Shown: positions 34,284-43,586, counted from the stretch's first letter. The stretch is 64,000 nt of DNA from Alistipes sp. (GCA_017624955.1 JAGAMA010000019.1:1-64000), one strand, 5' to 3'. Numbers and translations: made by a program. The notes: a model not told the origin generated them from the sequence alone.

Positions 34284-34907
34284 CTATAGTCTCAATGCAT
34301 CGATCGTTTGTTGTAGGCGATTGAGAAAATGAGCAGCATGCGCACCGTCCATTTGAGTGTGGTGAAATTGGAACGAAACGATCAAGGTCGTTTGCAACCA
34401 GCTTCGCTTGTATTTGCCCCAGATAAGAAACGGATTGTTGTAAATGCCGCTATACATGCCCACTGCGCCATCAATCTCACATTGAATAAGTGCTGAGGTG
34501 CCAATGACCATGCACGCTTGCGATAGATCGTGGTCTGAGCAGGTGTTTGCTACCTCTTTCGTAAGACGCAGATAATCGCTGTTAAATTGGGCGATGTTGG
34601 CACTGAACGGGATGTCGCAAGAACTCACCTCTCCTGTGTGATTCGCTACGATTGTATTGACAGCAATTGCATCGTACTGCATTAATTTCTCCCCCACGGG
34701 TAACAGGTAAAACTCCTTGACCTCACTTGCCGCCTTTCCGATGCAGTAGCACATCAGCATATTGAATTTAACGCCCTTTTTGCGGCTGATTTTCACAAGA
34801 CGGGAAACGTTAAGTCTCTTGAAGAGTGTGACCATCGGCATGGGTGCCTGCATCCATAATTGAAAGGCATTTGCGCGCGTTGTCTCTTTGGGATCGATCT
34901 CTCGCAT
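34284..34907 (-). CDS. CatA-like O-acetyltransferase
   Basis: 207 residues, close to chloramphenicol acetyltransferase in length and layout. It would transfer acetyl from acetyl-CoA to a hydroxyl group. The catalytic motif is FHHTQMDGAHAAHFL, with the second His as base and Asp for structure. An early FQLWMQAPMPMVTLFKRLNV segment replaces the classic FEHRF region. The substrate need not be chloramphenicol; in Bacteroidetes such CAT-like proteins are often chromosomal and of unknown role. The gene is AT-richer than its neighbours and lies next to a tRNA, which could mean acquisition (inference). Confidence 0.85.
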   Translation of the reverse strand: MREIDPKETTRANAFQLWMQAPMPMVTLFKRLNVSRLVKISRKKGVKFNMLMCYCIGKAASEVKEFYLLPVGEKLMQYDAIAVNTIVANHTGEVSSCDIPFSANIAQFNSDYLRLTKEVANTCSDHDLSQACMVIGTSALIQCEIDGAVGMYSGIYNNPFLIWGKYKRSWLQTTLIVSFQFHHTQMDGAHAAHFLNRLQQTIDALRL

Positions 34908-34941
34908 AGGTGTAATAAGTTGGAGTATGTAGGTAGATAAA

Positions 34942-34971
34942 CAAAAAGGATGACCTTTCGATCATCCTTCT
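34942..34971 (-). terminator. Terminator of tRNA-Asp
   Basis: On the - strand, AAGGATGA / TCATCCTT then TTTTTGTTT, directly after the tRNA 3' end. Confidence 0.85.
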
Positions 34972-34972
34972 C

Positions 34973-35049
34973 TGGCGGTGCGTAGGGGACTCGAACCCCT
35001 GACCCCGTGCGTGACAGGCACGTATTCTAACCAGCTGAACTAACGCACC
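34973..35049 (-). tRNA. tRNA-Asp (GTC)
   Basis: 77 nt including an encoded CCA. On the - strand it begins GGTGCGTTAGTTC and has the anticodon loop CTGTCAC between CGTGC and GCACG, giving anticodon GTC. The T-arm AGGGGTTCGAGTCCCCT and the acceptor GGTGCGT/ACGCACC pair fully. Confidence 0.97.
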
Positions 35050-35117
35050 AAATTTAGAACCTTGCAACTCGGATTAGCGTTCTTTCGTTCGCCCTCATTG
35101 TTCCCTCATTGCGATTG

Positions 35118-35147
35118 CAAAGGTAGTGCAAAATTTTGAATCTGCAA
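35118..35147 (-). promoter_or_regulatory. tRNA-Asp promoter, TTG-N19-TACCTTTG
   Basis: On the - strand TTG at 35147-35145, a 19-nt spacer and TACCTTTG at 35125-35118, about 70 bases upstream of the mature tRNA. Confidence 0.7.
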
Positions 35148-35167
35148 GCGTTTTGCAAACTTTTTTT

Positions 35168-35701
35168 TCACTTTTTGAAGAAAGAAAATTGCACACTTCC
35201 GTAACTCCTTAATTGCCAAAAACAAGGGTGGTCCGAAAAATTTTTCTCTTTGGAGTGCTCAAAGATGAAAAGTCCCCCTTCTCGCAGGATTTCGCCCTCC
35301 AGGACGAGCGGAATGATCTCCTCGCTATGCTCCAAATCGTAGGGTGCATCCGAAAAAACAAGGTCAAATTGCTTCGGGCAGCTCTTCAAATAGAGAAATG
35401 CGTTTGCCTTGACGGGGTAGAGCGTGCGGATTCCGAGCTCACGCGCCGTCTGGCGGATAAAGTTATGATGCACGACGTTGATCTCAACCGAGGTCACCGA
35501 TTTTGCGCCACGCGAGCAAAACTCGTAGCTGATCGATCCCGTACCGGCAAAGAGATCCAGCACATCGCACTCCTCGATATCTACGAGGTTTTGCAGCACG
35601 TTGAAGAGGTTCTCCTTGACAAAGTCGGTCGTAGGACGTGCTCGGAGGTTCTTGGGCGGGTTGATGGCGCGCCCTTTGAGGGTTCCGCTGATTATTCGCA
35701 T
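35168..35701 (-). CDS. rsmD: 16S rRNA (guanine-N2)-methyltransferase RsmD
   Basis: 177 residues. It methylates G966 of 16S rRNA in the 30S subunit using SAM. It has the N-terminal MRIISGTLKGR, the RPTTDFVKENLFN segment, SAM motif I LDLFAGTGSISYEF and motif IV SDAPYDLEH, which in many relatives reads DPPY. It overlaps the DUF3822 gene by 10 bp at its start. The three genes from 36911 to 35168 form one operon, a pairing seen in other Bacteroidetes. Confidence 0.93.
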   Translation of the reverse strand: MRIISGTLKGRAINPPKNLRARPTTDFVKENLFNVLQNLVDIEECDVLDLFAGTGSISYEFCSRGAKSVTSVEINVVHHNFIRQTARELGIRTLYPVKANAFLYLKSCPKQFDLVFSDAPYDLEHSEEIIPLVLEGEILREGGLFIFEHSKEKNFSDHPCFWQLRSYGSVQFSFFKK

Positions 35702-36273
35702 TGCAGTCGTTTGAAGAGTTTCTTGTAGTGTCGCAACAGTTGCTTGTTCTCGCTGCGCAGGTTTAGGCGCACGGTGTAACGCGCCGTGTCGCAGGTCTCC
35801 GCAAGCATCGTAAGCAGGTAGTCGCGGTCGGCGCTGCTCTGGACCGAGATCACCTCGGCGGCCTGGAGCTTCGGATCATATACCTTTATATATATAAGGT
35901 CCTCGGTGTCGCAAATCCAAACCGTAGGCTCGATATTACCCACAGGGTGGAGCAGCGGGGTAGTGTAGCGCACTTCATCGCCAAAGGCGGTCGAAAGAGC
36001 CTCCTGCTCGGCCGTGGTGAGGGCTACGAGTGCCATCATCCCCTTGTCGGTACGAATCGGGAGCACCTGCTCGTCGGCCTCGATCGGCATACCCGAAGCA
36101 GCAAAGGCACTTTTGGCACCCTCGGCAGCGTAGAATTGCTCCGGCACGAGCAGCGTGCGACTCGTGGGCAACTCCACCTCGTCGATCTTCTGCGTAGGTG
36201 TGGCTACCGAAAAAGAGTGTCCACCCGTAAGACGGATGGACACCTTTTTGTTTGTGTTGGAATTTCCGTTCAT
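35692..36273 (-). CDS. DUF3822 family protein
   Basis: 193 residues, soluble, of unknown function. It looks like the DUF3822 family, whose ASKHA-type ATPase fold is known only from structure comparison: VSIRLTGGHSFSV at the N-terminus, HPVGNIEPTVWICDTEDLIYIKVYD in the second half and a basic C-terminus. It overlaps rsmD by 10 bp and the upstream gene by 1 bp, so translation of the three is coupled. Confidence 0.78.
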   Translation of the reverse strand: MNGNSNTNKKVSIRLTGGHSFSVATPTQKIDEVELPTSRTLLVPEQFYAAEGAKSAFAASGMPIEADEQVLPIRTDKGMMALVALTTAEQEALSTAFGDEVRYTTPLLHPVGNIEPTVWICDTEDLIYIKVYDPKLQAAEVISVQSSADRDYLLTMLAETCDTARYTVRLNLRSENKQLLRHYKKLFKRLQCE

Positions 36274-36911
36274 TAGTCCTCCCAGTTACCGGCCTCGTTG
36301 TTACCGGCATCCATCGAACCGAACTTGATACCGGGGTAGCGGTTGAAGTTGTTCACATCGTCGTCGATCTTGTTGATGATCTCCTGACGATAGGTAACCG
36401 TATCCAGGAACATGATGTAGGGAGCGCGGCACTCAACTACGGGGATCACGATCTTCGACTCGGTCGTAATCTGACCGGCCTCGAGGATGAACTGAGCCTG
36501 GTTGTTGGTCGTCGGGATGTAGCGCATGTTCATGATATCCTCCTTCGAGAGCTTCTTGGGCGAGAAGATGGTATCGATAACGGCTACCGTGAACTTCTCT
36601 ACGTTCTTCTTACCCTGCTTCTTCAGCAGCGCCAGACCTACCGAGTCGTCCTCGTCAACGAGCTTGCGCTCCATCTCGAGCGTCTCGTTCAGGATGAAGT
36701 TGGCCAGCGTATCCCAGTCGGCGGTGAACTTCTGGTACTTCGACTTGTAAGCGCGCTCAGCGGTGCGGATGTCCTTAATGCGCTCGATAACCTGGGCGCT
36801 CTTCGACTTCAGATCGTTCTCGAAACGGATGGGCGTCGAGATCTGCTTGTAGATTACATAGACAAATGCTACGATCACCACAGCAAGAAGAATTTGTGCG
36901 ATTTTTTTCAT
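36273..36911 (-). CDS. Single-pass membrane protein of unknown function
   Basis: 212 residues. An N-terminal hydrophobic helix (AQILLAVVIVAFVYVIY, residues 5-21) serves as membrane anchor or uncleaved signal. It is followed by a helix (FENDLKSKSAQVIERIKDIRTAERAYKS) resembling the N-terminal stalk of pilin-like proteins, and an acidic C-terminal part. No catalytic motif was found. I do not recognise a named family, but its place at the head of the DUF3822-rsmD operon and the 1-bp overlap with DUF3822 suggest a linked role. Confidence 0.75.
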   Translation of the reverse strand: MKKIAQILLAVVIVAFVYVIYKQISTPIRFENDLKSKSAQVIERIKDIRTAERAYKSKYQKFTADWDTLANFILNETLEMERKLVDEDDSVGLALLKKQGKKNVEKFTVAVIDTIFSPKKLSKEDIMNMRYIPTTNNQAQFILEAGQITTESKIVIPVVECRAPYIMFLDTVTYRQEIINKIDDDVNNFNRYPGIKFGSMDAGNNEAGNWED

Positions 36912-36961
36912 TTTTATTTAGGTTTTGTTTATTAATTTTGTCCTGTTAAAAACGCGCACTC

Positions 36962-38386
36962 ATGGATAGTACCCGTATTGCGATTCAAATTTACACTAAA
37001 ATTTGTTTCGAAACAACCTTTGGACAAAAAAAAATCATCGAAAAGTTGTCGGAATACCTTGTTTCCGATGATTTTTCCCGAATTTTTGTCCTAAACGGCT
37101 ATGCAGGTACCGGAAAAACGACCCTGATTGCTGCCACGGTGGCCGCATTGAAGGAGGTGGGCGTGAAGACGGTATTGCTTGCCCCGACGGGACGAGCGGC
37201 GAAGGTGCTGGCCCGCTATTCGGGCGAAAAGGCTCTGACGGTGCATAAGCGAATCTACCGCGAACGAACCAATGCCGACTACGAGTCGAAATTCACGCTC
37301 GACCTGAATCGCGAACAAAACACGGTCTTTATCGTCGATGAGGCTTCGATGCTCTCGGATGCTTCGTTCGACACCACCTTTGGCAGCGGTTCGCTCCTGG
37401 CCGACCTGGTGCGCTATGTACGAAGCGGCAAGAACTGTCGCCTGATCCTGGTGGGCGATAGTGCCCAGTTGCCGCCCGTGGGATATGATTTCAGCCCGGC
37501 ACTCGATCCCGAAACGCTGAGCCGCTTTGGCGATGTGGAGTACTGCACGTTGGACGAGGTGGTGCGCCAGCAGAGCGAGTCGGGCATTCTGTTCAATGCG
37601 ACAATGGTGCGTTGCATGTTGGAGCAGGGGATTATCGATGTGCCGCTCTTCGAGATGGATTTTCCCGACATCGAGGCGGTAAGTGGAGGCGATTTTCTGG
37701 AACTTTTGGGCGATGCCTATGCCAAATACGGGCGCGACGAGGTGATTGTGATTACCCGCTCGAATAAGCGCGCCAACCGCTACAACGAGGGAATTCGTCG
37801 CCATGTGTTGTCGGCCGAGGAGGAGATCGAAAGCGGCGATATGCTGATGGTCGTGAAGAACAACTATTATTATACGGAGCGTACCGAGGGGTGCCCGATG
37901 CACTTCGTGGCCAATGGCGATATTGCCCGCCTGAAACGGCTGCGCCGTTTTGAGGATTTCTACGGTTTCCGCTTTGCCAATGCCGTGCTGGAGTTCCCCG
38001 ACTACGACGACACGCAGCTCGAGTGCAAAATCCTGCTCGATACGATCGCCTCGGAGTCCCCTTCCCTTACGCGCGAGGAGCAAAACCGCCTCTTCTACGA
38101 GGTGGAGAAGGATTACTTGGATGTGAAGAGTAAAATCAAACGCTTCAAGGAGATTCGCGAAAATCCCCATTTCAACGCCATGCAGGTCAAATTTGCCTAT
38201 GCCGTGACGTGTCACAAGGCGCAGGGCGGTCAGTGGCGGGCCGTCTTTGTCGATCGCTTCCTCTTTGGCGACGAACCGCTGACTTCGGACCTGATGCGCT
38301 GGCTCTATACGGCCCTTACGCGCGCGACCGATAAATTATATTTGGTCAATTTCGACGAACGCTTCTTCGGGGGCGAACTCAAATAA
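36962..38386 (+). CDS. RecD-like ATP-dependent DNA helicase
   Basis: 474 residues of superfamily 1B. Walker A is NGYAGTGKTT (about residues 45-54), Walker B VFIVDEASML, motif III LVGDSAQLPPVG, and the UvrD-like C-terminal domain has VTCHKAQGGQWRAVFVD (motif V) and LYTALTRATDKLYLV (motif VI). It would unwind DNA 5' to 3' in repair or replication, without the RecBC partners. A -7 box TAATTTTG lies at 36933-36940. It is followed 9 bp later by the UDG-like gene. Confidence 0.92.
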   Translation: MDSTRIAIQIYTKICFETTFGQKKIIEKLSEYLVSDDFSRIFVLNGYAGTGKTTLIAATVAALKEVGVKTVLLAPTGRAAKVLARYSGEKALTVHKRIYRERTNADYESKFTLDLNREQNTVFIVDEASMLSDASFDTTFGSGSLLADLVRYVRSGKNCRLILVGDSAQLPPVGYDFSPALDPETLSRFGDVEYCTLDEVVRQQSESGILFNATMVRCMLEQGIIDVPLFEMDFPDIEAVSGGDFLELLGDAYAKYGRDEVIVITRSNKRANRYNEGIRRHVLSAEEEIESGDMLMVVKNNYYYTERTEGCPMHFVANGDIARLKRLRRFEDFYGFRFANAVLEFPDYDDTQLECKILLDTIASESPSLTREEQNRLFYEVEKDYLDVKSKIKRFKEIRENPHFNAMQVKFAYAVTCHKAQGGQWRAVFVDRFLFGDEPLTSDLMRWLYTALTRATDKLYLVNFDERFFGGELK

Positions 38387-38395
38387 TTCTATGCG

Positions 38396-38995
38396 ATGAA
38401 CCCCGCCATACCACCCGTTGAACACCATCCGCTCGAACCCTTTCTGCCCGAGGGGGCGCGCCTGTTGATGCTCGGCAGTTTTCCGCCCAAGCGTGAGCGT
38501 TGGTCGATGGATTTCTTCTACCCGAATTGGATTAACGATATGTGGCGCATCGTGGGATTGCTCTTTTTCGATGATCGTCGCCACTTCGAAATCACATCGG
38601 AAAAGCGATTTGATAAAGAGCGTATTGCGGAGTTTTGCTCAACCTTTGGTTTAGCTCTTTTCGATGCTGCTTCGGCCGTCCGTCGCTTGCAGGATAACGC
38701 CTCGGATAAGTTTTTGGAGGTGGTCGTGCAGACCGATATTCGTGGCCTCCTGGATCGTTGCCCGACCCTTCGGGCGATCGTTACCACGGGCGAAAAGGCG
38801 ACCGATCAGGTGGTCGAACAATTCGCATGCGAGAAACCGAAGGTGGGCGAGTGTGTCGAGATTCAACACGCAGGCCGCACGCTGCACTTTTGGCGCATGC
38901 CCTCCTCCTCGCGTGCCTACCCCTTGTCCCTCGAAAAGAAGGCCCAATTTTATCGCAAACTCTTCCTCGCCTGCGAAATTTTAGCAGAAAAATAG
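38396..38995 (+). CDS. Uracil-DNA glycosylase-like protein
   Basis: 199 residues. It has the layout of mismatch-type uracil-DNA glycosylases: an N-terminal LLMLGSFPPKRERWSMDFFYPNW (activation loop with Gly-Ser-x-Pro), central strands with RAIVTTGEK and a C-terminal WRMPSSSRAYPLSLEKK in place of the usual leucine loop. It would excise uracil or damaged bases. Exact family membership is uncertain; there is no catalytic Asp in a GQDPY motif, so family 1 is excluded. It is co-oriented with and 9 bp from the helicase gene, a repair-related pair. Confidence 0.8.
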   Translation: MNPAIPPVEHHPLEPFLPEGARLLMLGSFPPKRERWSMDFFYPNWINDMWRIVGLLFFDDRRHFEITSEKRFDKERIAEFCSTFGLALFDAASAVRRLQDNASDKFLEVVVQTDIRGLLDRCPTLRAIVTTGEKATDQVVEQFACEKPKVGECVEIQHAGRTLHFWRMPSSSRAYPLSLEKKAQFYRKLFLACEILAEK

Positions 38996-39018
38996 CTTTG
39001 TGTCATAAGTTGTCATAA

Positions 39019-39050
39019 TTTAAGGGTTATTTTGCAACGTAACCCTTAAA
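39019..39050. repeat. Perfect 11-bp inverted repeat upstream of the AT-rich cassette
   Basis: TTTAAGGGTTA (39019-39029) and TAACCCTTAAA (39040-39050) with a 10-base spacer. It overlaps a weak -7 box (TTATTTTG, 39027-39034) and ends 8 bases before the ATG at 39059, like an operator for a dimeric repressor or a leader hairpin. Confidence 0.5.
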
Positions 39051-39058
39051 AGTAACTT

Positions 39059-39481
39059 ATGGATAATAAAGACAAAGCCACAATGGTTCGCAATGCTATT
39101 CGCATCAAGATTTTATCCCAAAATTCAAAGCAAGAACCCCAACATGAACTAATGAAACTACCCATCGAGGCGTTGTATAAAACAGCGTTACAAGAAATTG
39201 GTGCTCAAAAAGCATATATTGATGAGCAAAATGACACAATCAAAAAGCTGAGGTGCGAAATCAAAACCTTACGAAAATTCGAGTCTGCATTTAATGCGGC
39301 TTCAAAAGAGGAACGTATGGCTATTAGACAAGAAGAGATGTATCAGGTACTTCGATCGCAATTAAAGCACTTGCGAGAAGACCTTAAGTCCATGCGAGAA
39401 AGCCGAGGCCAGTTAATTGTGAAATTAATAGCCACACAAAATGAGTTAGAACAACTCAAAACAAATATAGGTGTCAAATGA
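39059..39481 (+). CDS. Coiled-coil hypothetical protein
   Basis: 140 residues, highly charged and helical, with a long heptad region (about 45-135: DEQNDTIKKLRCEIKTLRKFE ... LKHLREDLKSMRESRGQ). No signal, no membrane segment, no family I recognise. The gene is AT-rich compared with the flanking genes. Its last four bases overlap the nucleotidase ATG (ATGA), so the two proteins are translated together. A palindrome lies just upstream. Confidence 0.65.
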   Translation: MDNKDKATMVRNAIRIKILSQNSKQEPQHELMKLPIEALYKTALQEIGAQKAYIDEQNDTIKKLRCEIKTLRKFESAFNAASKEERMAIRQEEMYQVLRSQLKHLREDLKSMRESRGQLIVKLIATQNELEQLKTNIGVK

Positions 39482-39936
39482 ATATTCTCTACATTGACCT
39501 GGATAATGTATTGGTTGATTTTCAGTCGGGAATTGATCAATTGGATGAGGCAACACGGCAACAATACAAAGACCATTTAGACGATGTGCCGGGGATTTTT
39601 GCCAAGATGCTGCCGATGAAGGGCGCGGTAGAAGCCTTTCGGATGCTCTCGGAACGATACGATGTCTATATCCTTTCAACCGCACCCTGGAACAACCCTT
39701 CGGCATGGAGCGATAAGTTGTTGTGGGTACAAAAATACCTGGGCGATTGGGCTTATAAACGATTGATTTTATCTCATCATAAGAATCTATGTATGGGTGA
39801 TTGCATTATAGATGATCGCAAAGCCAATGGCGTGTATAAGTTTAAAGGTTACCATATCCACTTTGGTTCGGAGCACTTCCCGGATTGGTATGCGGTGTTA
39901 AAATATCTGTTGCCACCACCCAGAGAGGAGAAATAA
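39478..39936 (+). CDS. 5'(3')-deoxyribonucleotidase-like HAD phosphatase
   Basis: 152 residues of the NT5C-type haloacid dehalogenase family. Motif I is DLDNVLVDF with nucleophile Asp7 and acid/base Asp9, motif II is ILSTAPWNNP with Ser/Thr, motif III a Lys near LSHHKNL, and motif IV DCIIDDRKANG. It removes phosphate from deoxynucleoside monophosphates. The gene is translationally coupled to the coiled-coil gene upstream. Relatives occur on phages and mobile DNA as well as chromosomes. Confidence 0.87.
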   Translation: MNILYIDLDNVLVDFQSGIDQLDEATRQQYKDHLDDVPGIFAKMLPMKGAVEAFRMLSERYDVYILSTAPWNNPSAWSDKLLWVQKYLGDWAYKRLILSHHKNLCMGDCIIDDRKANGVYKFKGYHIHFGSEHFPDWYAVLKYLLPPPREEK

Positions 39937-39992
39937 GCGTCTACTTTTACTAAAAACTCATGCGCGCGTGCGAGATTCTCGGATAAATAATG

Positions 39993-40000
39993 TATCTTTG
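39993..40000 (+). promoter_or_regulatory. -7 box TATCTTTG for mutS
   Basis: Exact TAnnTTTG, 33 bases before the GTG start of mutS; no ideal -33 element. Confidence 0.5.
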
Positions 40001-40032
40001 CTTACTTATTAAGAAAAGCAACACCCGAAACT

Positions 40033-42720
40033 GTGAACGAAACGAAAGCCGATAAAGCCAAGCCCGCCAAGCGTGCGAAGACCCCGTTGATGGATCAATA
40101 TTATGCCGCCAAGGCTGCCTATCCCGATGCCATCATGCTCTTTCGTGTGGGCGACTTCTACGAAACCTTTGGCGAGGATGCCATCAAGACGAGCGGTATT
40201 CTCGGCATCACGCTGACGCGTCGCGCCAACGGCACTGCCTCGCATGTCGAGCTGGCCGGATTCCCGTACCATGCCATTGATACCTACCTGCCGAAACTCG
40301 TGCGGGCGGGCGAGCGTGTGGCTATCTGCGAGCAGTTGGAGGACCCGAAGCTGGTCAAAGGCCTCGTGAAGCGTGGCGTGACGGAGCTGATTACGCCGGG
40401 CGTGGTGTTGCAGGATAACATCCTCACAAACAAGGAGAACACCTTCCTTGCCTCGGTCTATTTCGGCAAGCAGCTCACGGGCGTTGCGTTCCTCGATATC
40501 TCGACGGGCGAATTTTATGTGGCCGAGGGTTCGGATGCCTATGTCGATAAGTTGCTCTCGAACCTGCAACCCAAAGAGGTGGTCTATCAGCGTGCTGCGG
40601 AGGATCGTTTCAAATCCTCGTTCGGTGTGCGCTACTACACCTATCGTCTCGACGAGTGGGTCTTCTCGGAGGATGTCTGCCGCGAGAAGCTCTGCCGTCA
40701 GTTCGGCACACCGACCCTGAAAGGCTTTGGCGTTGATCATATGTCGGCCGGATTGTCGGCCGCGGGCTCGATTCTGCACTACCTGGAGATGACCGAGCAC
40801 CGTCAAACCGACCATCTGCGCTCGATCTCGCGCCTCGATTCGGAGGATTCCGTGTGGATCGACAAATTCTCGATTGCCAACCTCGAACTCTTCTCGTCGA
40901 ATGGTGGGGGACGGCGTACCTCGTTTGCCGATGTGATTGACCGCACGCTGACCCCGATGGGTGGCCGTCTGCTGAAGCGCTGGATCGCCATGCCGCTCCG
41001 CAAGGTGCGCGAGATCGAGGCGCGCCACGAGGTGGTCGAGGTCTTCGTCAAGGATGTCGAGCTGCACGAGGCGCTGACGGATCAGATAGCCCGCGTAGGC
41101 GACCTGGAGCGCATCGCTTCGCGCATCGCCGCGGCGCGTGTCCTGCCCCGCGAGTTGGTGCAGCTCAAGCACTCGCTCACGGCCGTCGAAATGCTCAAAG
41201 CATTGCTCGATTCGAGCGACCAACAGCCCCTGCATGCACTTTCGGAGGCGATTAACCCGATGGTCGAGGTGCGCCAGGAGATTGAGCGAACGATCTATCC
41301 CGACCCCGAAACTAACCAGATTCAGAAGGGCGGCATCATCGCCGACGGGGTCGATCCCGAGTTGGACGACCTGCGCCGCATCGCCCTGCACGGCAAGGAT
41401 TATCTGCTGCAACTCCAGCAGCGCGAACGCGAGGCTACGGGCATTTCGTCCCTTAAATTGGGCTACAACAATGTCTTTGGCTACTATATCGAGGTCAGCA
41501 ATACACACAAAGATAAAGTTCCCGAAGGGTGGATTCGCAAGCAGACCCTCACGAATGCCGAGCGCTACATCACCGAGGAACTGAAGGAGTACGAGGAGAA
41601 GATTCTCGGTGCCGAGGGTCGCATGATCGAGATCGAGCAGCGCATCTATGGCGCGCTGATTGGGTCGATCGCCTCGTCGCTGCAGACCTTGTTGCGCAAT
41701 GCTGCGATCGTGGCCCGCATCGACTGCCTGCAATCCTTCGCCATGCTGGCCCGCCAGCGCCGCTATGTGCGCCCGACGCTCGATGACGACAAGCGCATCG
41801 AGATCAAGCAGGGCCGACACCCCGTGCTCGAGACGTTGATGCCCGTGGGGGAGGAGTATATCCCGAACGATATTATGCTCGACGATGATGATCAGCAGAT
41901 TATCATGATTACGGGTCCCAACATGTCGGGTAAGTCGGCCCTGTTGCGCCAGACGGCACTTATCGTGCTGATGGCCCAGATGGGTTCGTTTGTGCCCGCC
42001 AAGGCGGCCCATATCGGCGTGGTGGATAAGATTTTTACGCGTGTCGGTGCTTCGGATAATATCTCGCAGGGCGAATCGACCTTCATGGTCGAGATGTTGG
42101 AGTCGGCCGGCATCCTCAATAATATTTCGGATCGCTCGTTGGTGCTCCTCGACGAGATTGGTCGCGGTACGAGTACCTACGACGGTATCTCGATCGCCTG
42201 GGCGATGGTGGAGTACCTGCACAACCATCCTACGGCGCGCGCCAAGACCCTCTTTGCCACGCACTACCATGAGTTGAACGAGATGACCAACATGTGTCCC
42301 CGCGTAAAGAACTACCACGTCTCGGTGCGCGAGGTCAATGGCACGATTGTCTTCCTGCGCAAACTCGAAAAGGGTGGTACGGAGCACTCGTTCGGTATCC
42401 ATGTGGCTCGTCTGGCGGGTATGCCTGCCTCGATAGTAAAACGAGCCGAGGATATCCTGCAAAACCTCGAAACGGTCTATGGCAAGAGTGAGATTGTCCC
42501 CTCAAAGAGCCTCAAAGAGCGCAATAAGCGCGCTTCGCAGGCAGTTCGCCAAGCGGCCGAGCAACCCGAACCGCAGTCGATGCAACTCTCGATGTTCCAG
42601 CTCGATGATCCCGTTTTGGTACAGATCCGCGACCAAATCAAAGGCTTGGATATCAACTCCCTGACCCCGCTCGAGGCGCTCAACAAACTGAACGAAATCA
42701 AAAAGATTACCGGAATATAA
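40033..42720 (+). CDS. mutS: DNA mismatch repair protein MutS
   Basis: 895 residues, a full-length MutS. It recognises mismatches and small loops in DNA and signals repair by MutL. The mismatch-binding Phe-x-Glu occurs in [12 protein letters not shown] near the N-terminus. The clamp region is central; the ABC-type ATPase has Walker A GPNMSGKS at about residue 628 and Walker [12 protein letters not shown], followed by LFATHYHEL. The start is a GTG at 40033; no upstream in-frame ATG exists. A -7 box lies at 39993-40000 and a terminator follows. Confidence 0.96.
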   Translation: MNETKADKAKPAKRAKTPLMDQYYAAKAAYPDAIMLFRVGDFYETFGEDAIKTSGILGITLTRRANGTASHVELAGFPYHAIDTYLPKLVRAGERVAICEQLEDPKLVKGLVKRGVTELITPGVVLQDNILTNKENTFLASVYFGKQLTGVAFLDISTGEFYVAEGSDAYVDKLLSNLQPKEVVYQRAAEDRFKSSFGVRYYTYRLDEWVFSEDVCREKLCRQFGTPTLKGFGVDHMSAGLSAAGSILHYLEMTEHRQTDHLRSISRLDSEDSVWIDKFSIANLELFSSNGGGRRTSFADVIDRTLTPMGGRLLKRWIAMPLRKVREIEARHEVVEVFVKDVELHEALTDQIARVGDLERIASRIAAARVLPRELVQLKHSLTAVEMLKALLDSSDQQPLHALSEAINPMVEVRQEIERTIYPDPETNQIQKGGIIADGVDPELDDLRRIALHGKDYLLQLQQREREATGISSLKLGYNNVFGYYIEVSNTHKDKVPEGWIRKQTLTNAERYITEELKEYEEKILGAEGRMIEIEQRIYGALIGSIASSLQTLLRNAAIVARIDCLQSFAMLARQRRYVRPTLDDDKRIEIKQGRHPVLETLMPVGEEYIPNDIMLDDDDQQIIMITGPNMSGKSALLRQTALIVLMAQMGSFVPAKAAHIGVVDKIFTRVGASDNISQGESTFMVEMLESAGILNNISDRSLVLLDEIGRGTSTYDGISIAWAMVEYLHNHPTARAKTLFATHYHELNEMTNMCPRVKNYHVSVREVNGTIVFLRKLEKGGTEHSFGIHVARLAGMPASIVKRAEDILQNLETVYGKSEIVPSKSLKERNKRASQAVRQAAEQPEPQSMQLSMFQLDDPVLVQIRDQIKGLDINSLTPLEALNKLNEIKKITGI

Positions 42721-42724
42721 ATAG

Positions 42725-42755
42725 TAAGGCCGCCCGAAGGGACGGCCTTATTTTT
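42725..42755 (+). terminator. Terminator of mutS
   Basis: TAAGGCCG / CGGCCTTA stem with CCC/GGG inner pairs and loop GAA, followed by five T. It closely resembles the hairpin at 43829-43861. Confidence 0.88.
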
Positions 42756-42764
42756 GCACTAAAT

Positions 42765-42856
42765 TAACGATAAACGATAAATAATTAACGAAAAAGTTTG
42801 CAGATTCGAAATTTGTTATTACTTTTGCATAACGATAAACGATAAATTATTAACGA
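42765..42856. repeat. Two near-identical 27-bp repeats flanking a promoter
   Basis: Copies at 42765-42791 and 42830-42856 differ at one base. Each holds AACGATAAACGATAAA followed by an AT-rich link and AACGA; copy 2 continues with another GATAAA. The -33/-7 promoter (42797-42827) lies exactly between them, and copy 2 covers the likely transcription start. They are likely operators, perhaps for the small HTH protein of the same operon (inference). Confidence 0.7.
42797..42827 (+). promoter_or_regulatory. Promoter of the DUF2975/HTH module, TTTG-N19-TACTTTTG
   Basis: TTTG 42797-42800, a 19-nt spacer, TACTTTTG 42820-42827. Start near 42834, leader about 55 nt. Confidence 0.75.
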
Positions 42857-42888
42857 TAAATATCATGAACTATTAAAACCGTTATGCA

Positions 42889-43572
42889 ATGAAAATTTCG
42901 AAATCCACGCAGCGACGTGTCGTTGCACTCTTCGTGTTAGTTAGTTTGATGTTTGTGCCCGCTTTGATACTTTCGGTTGTGCATGTCGTTCTTGACAAGG
43001 ATTGGCGCACGAAAAACAATGTTACTTTTATTGGTACGGTGGACGTTACGCGACCGAGCTATATGCTTGACGATGGCAAACAGAACTGCTACGCCCCGAT
43101 TGTTGTCCGTCCGGCAACTGCCGATGAGCCTGCCATTCTGGTCGAACCGTCGGAATACGTTGTGTACGCCACGGAAGGCGATTATAAGATCGATACTGCT
43201 GCCAACCGTGTGCGCAAGGTGATGCTGTGTATCTCTATGGTTGTAATTTTTGCATTGACTGTACTGCTCTTAATGATTATCTACCAAGCAATCAAGGGTT
43301 TCCAGACGGGCGAATTTTTTACGCAAAAGTCGGTTGTTATGGTGCGTGTGATGGCCGCGCTCTATTTTGTGGGCAGTCTGATTTGGTCGAATTTTGGCGC
43401 ATTAGAGGCGCGTGTCGCATCGGAATTTTGCGGTACATTATGTCCCGAAAGTTTGGGTGAAGCATTCGTGCTGAATACCAATTCGATACTGATTCCGCTT
43501 GTCATGTTGATTCTCGCCGAGTTGATGAATATCGCCCGTATGCTGAATGAAGAGGAGAGTGCAACCCTGTAA
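42889..43572 (+). CDS. DUF2975 membrane protein
   Basis: 227 residues with four hydrophobic segments: VVALFVLVSLMFVPALILSVV near the N-terminus, MLCISMVVIFALTVLLLMIIYQ, VRVMAALYFVGSLIW and LIPLVMLILAELMNIA. A ~70-residue extracytoplasmic loop lies between the first two. The C-terminal LAELMNIARMLNEEE matches the usual DUF2975 ending. Its function is unknown; in other bacteria it is nearly always paired with a small Xre-type HTH protein, as here, 14 bp downstream. Confidence 0.85.
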   Translation: MKISKSTQRRVVALFVLVSLMFVPALILSVVHVVLDKDWRTKNNVTFIGTVDVTRPSYMLDDGKQNCYAPIVVRPATADEPAILVEPSEYVVYATEGDYKIDTAANRVRKVMLCISMVVIFALTVLLLMIIYQAIKGFQTGEFFTQKSVVMVRVMAALYFVGSLIWSNFGALEARVASEFCGTLCPESLGEAFVLNTNSILIPLVMLILAELMNIARMLNEEESATL

Positions 43573-43586
43573 ATGAGTGTAAAGCT

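Noticed and set aside
34284-34907. Acquired chloramphenicol resistance gene
   Set aside because: The HHxxxDG motif is present but the N-terminal region differs from true CAT enzymes and no mobile element is adjacent; kept only as a CatA-like acetyltransferase.
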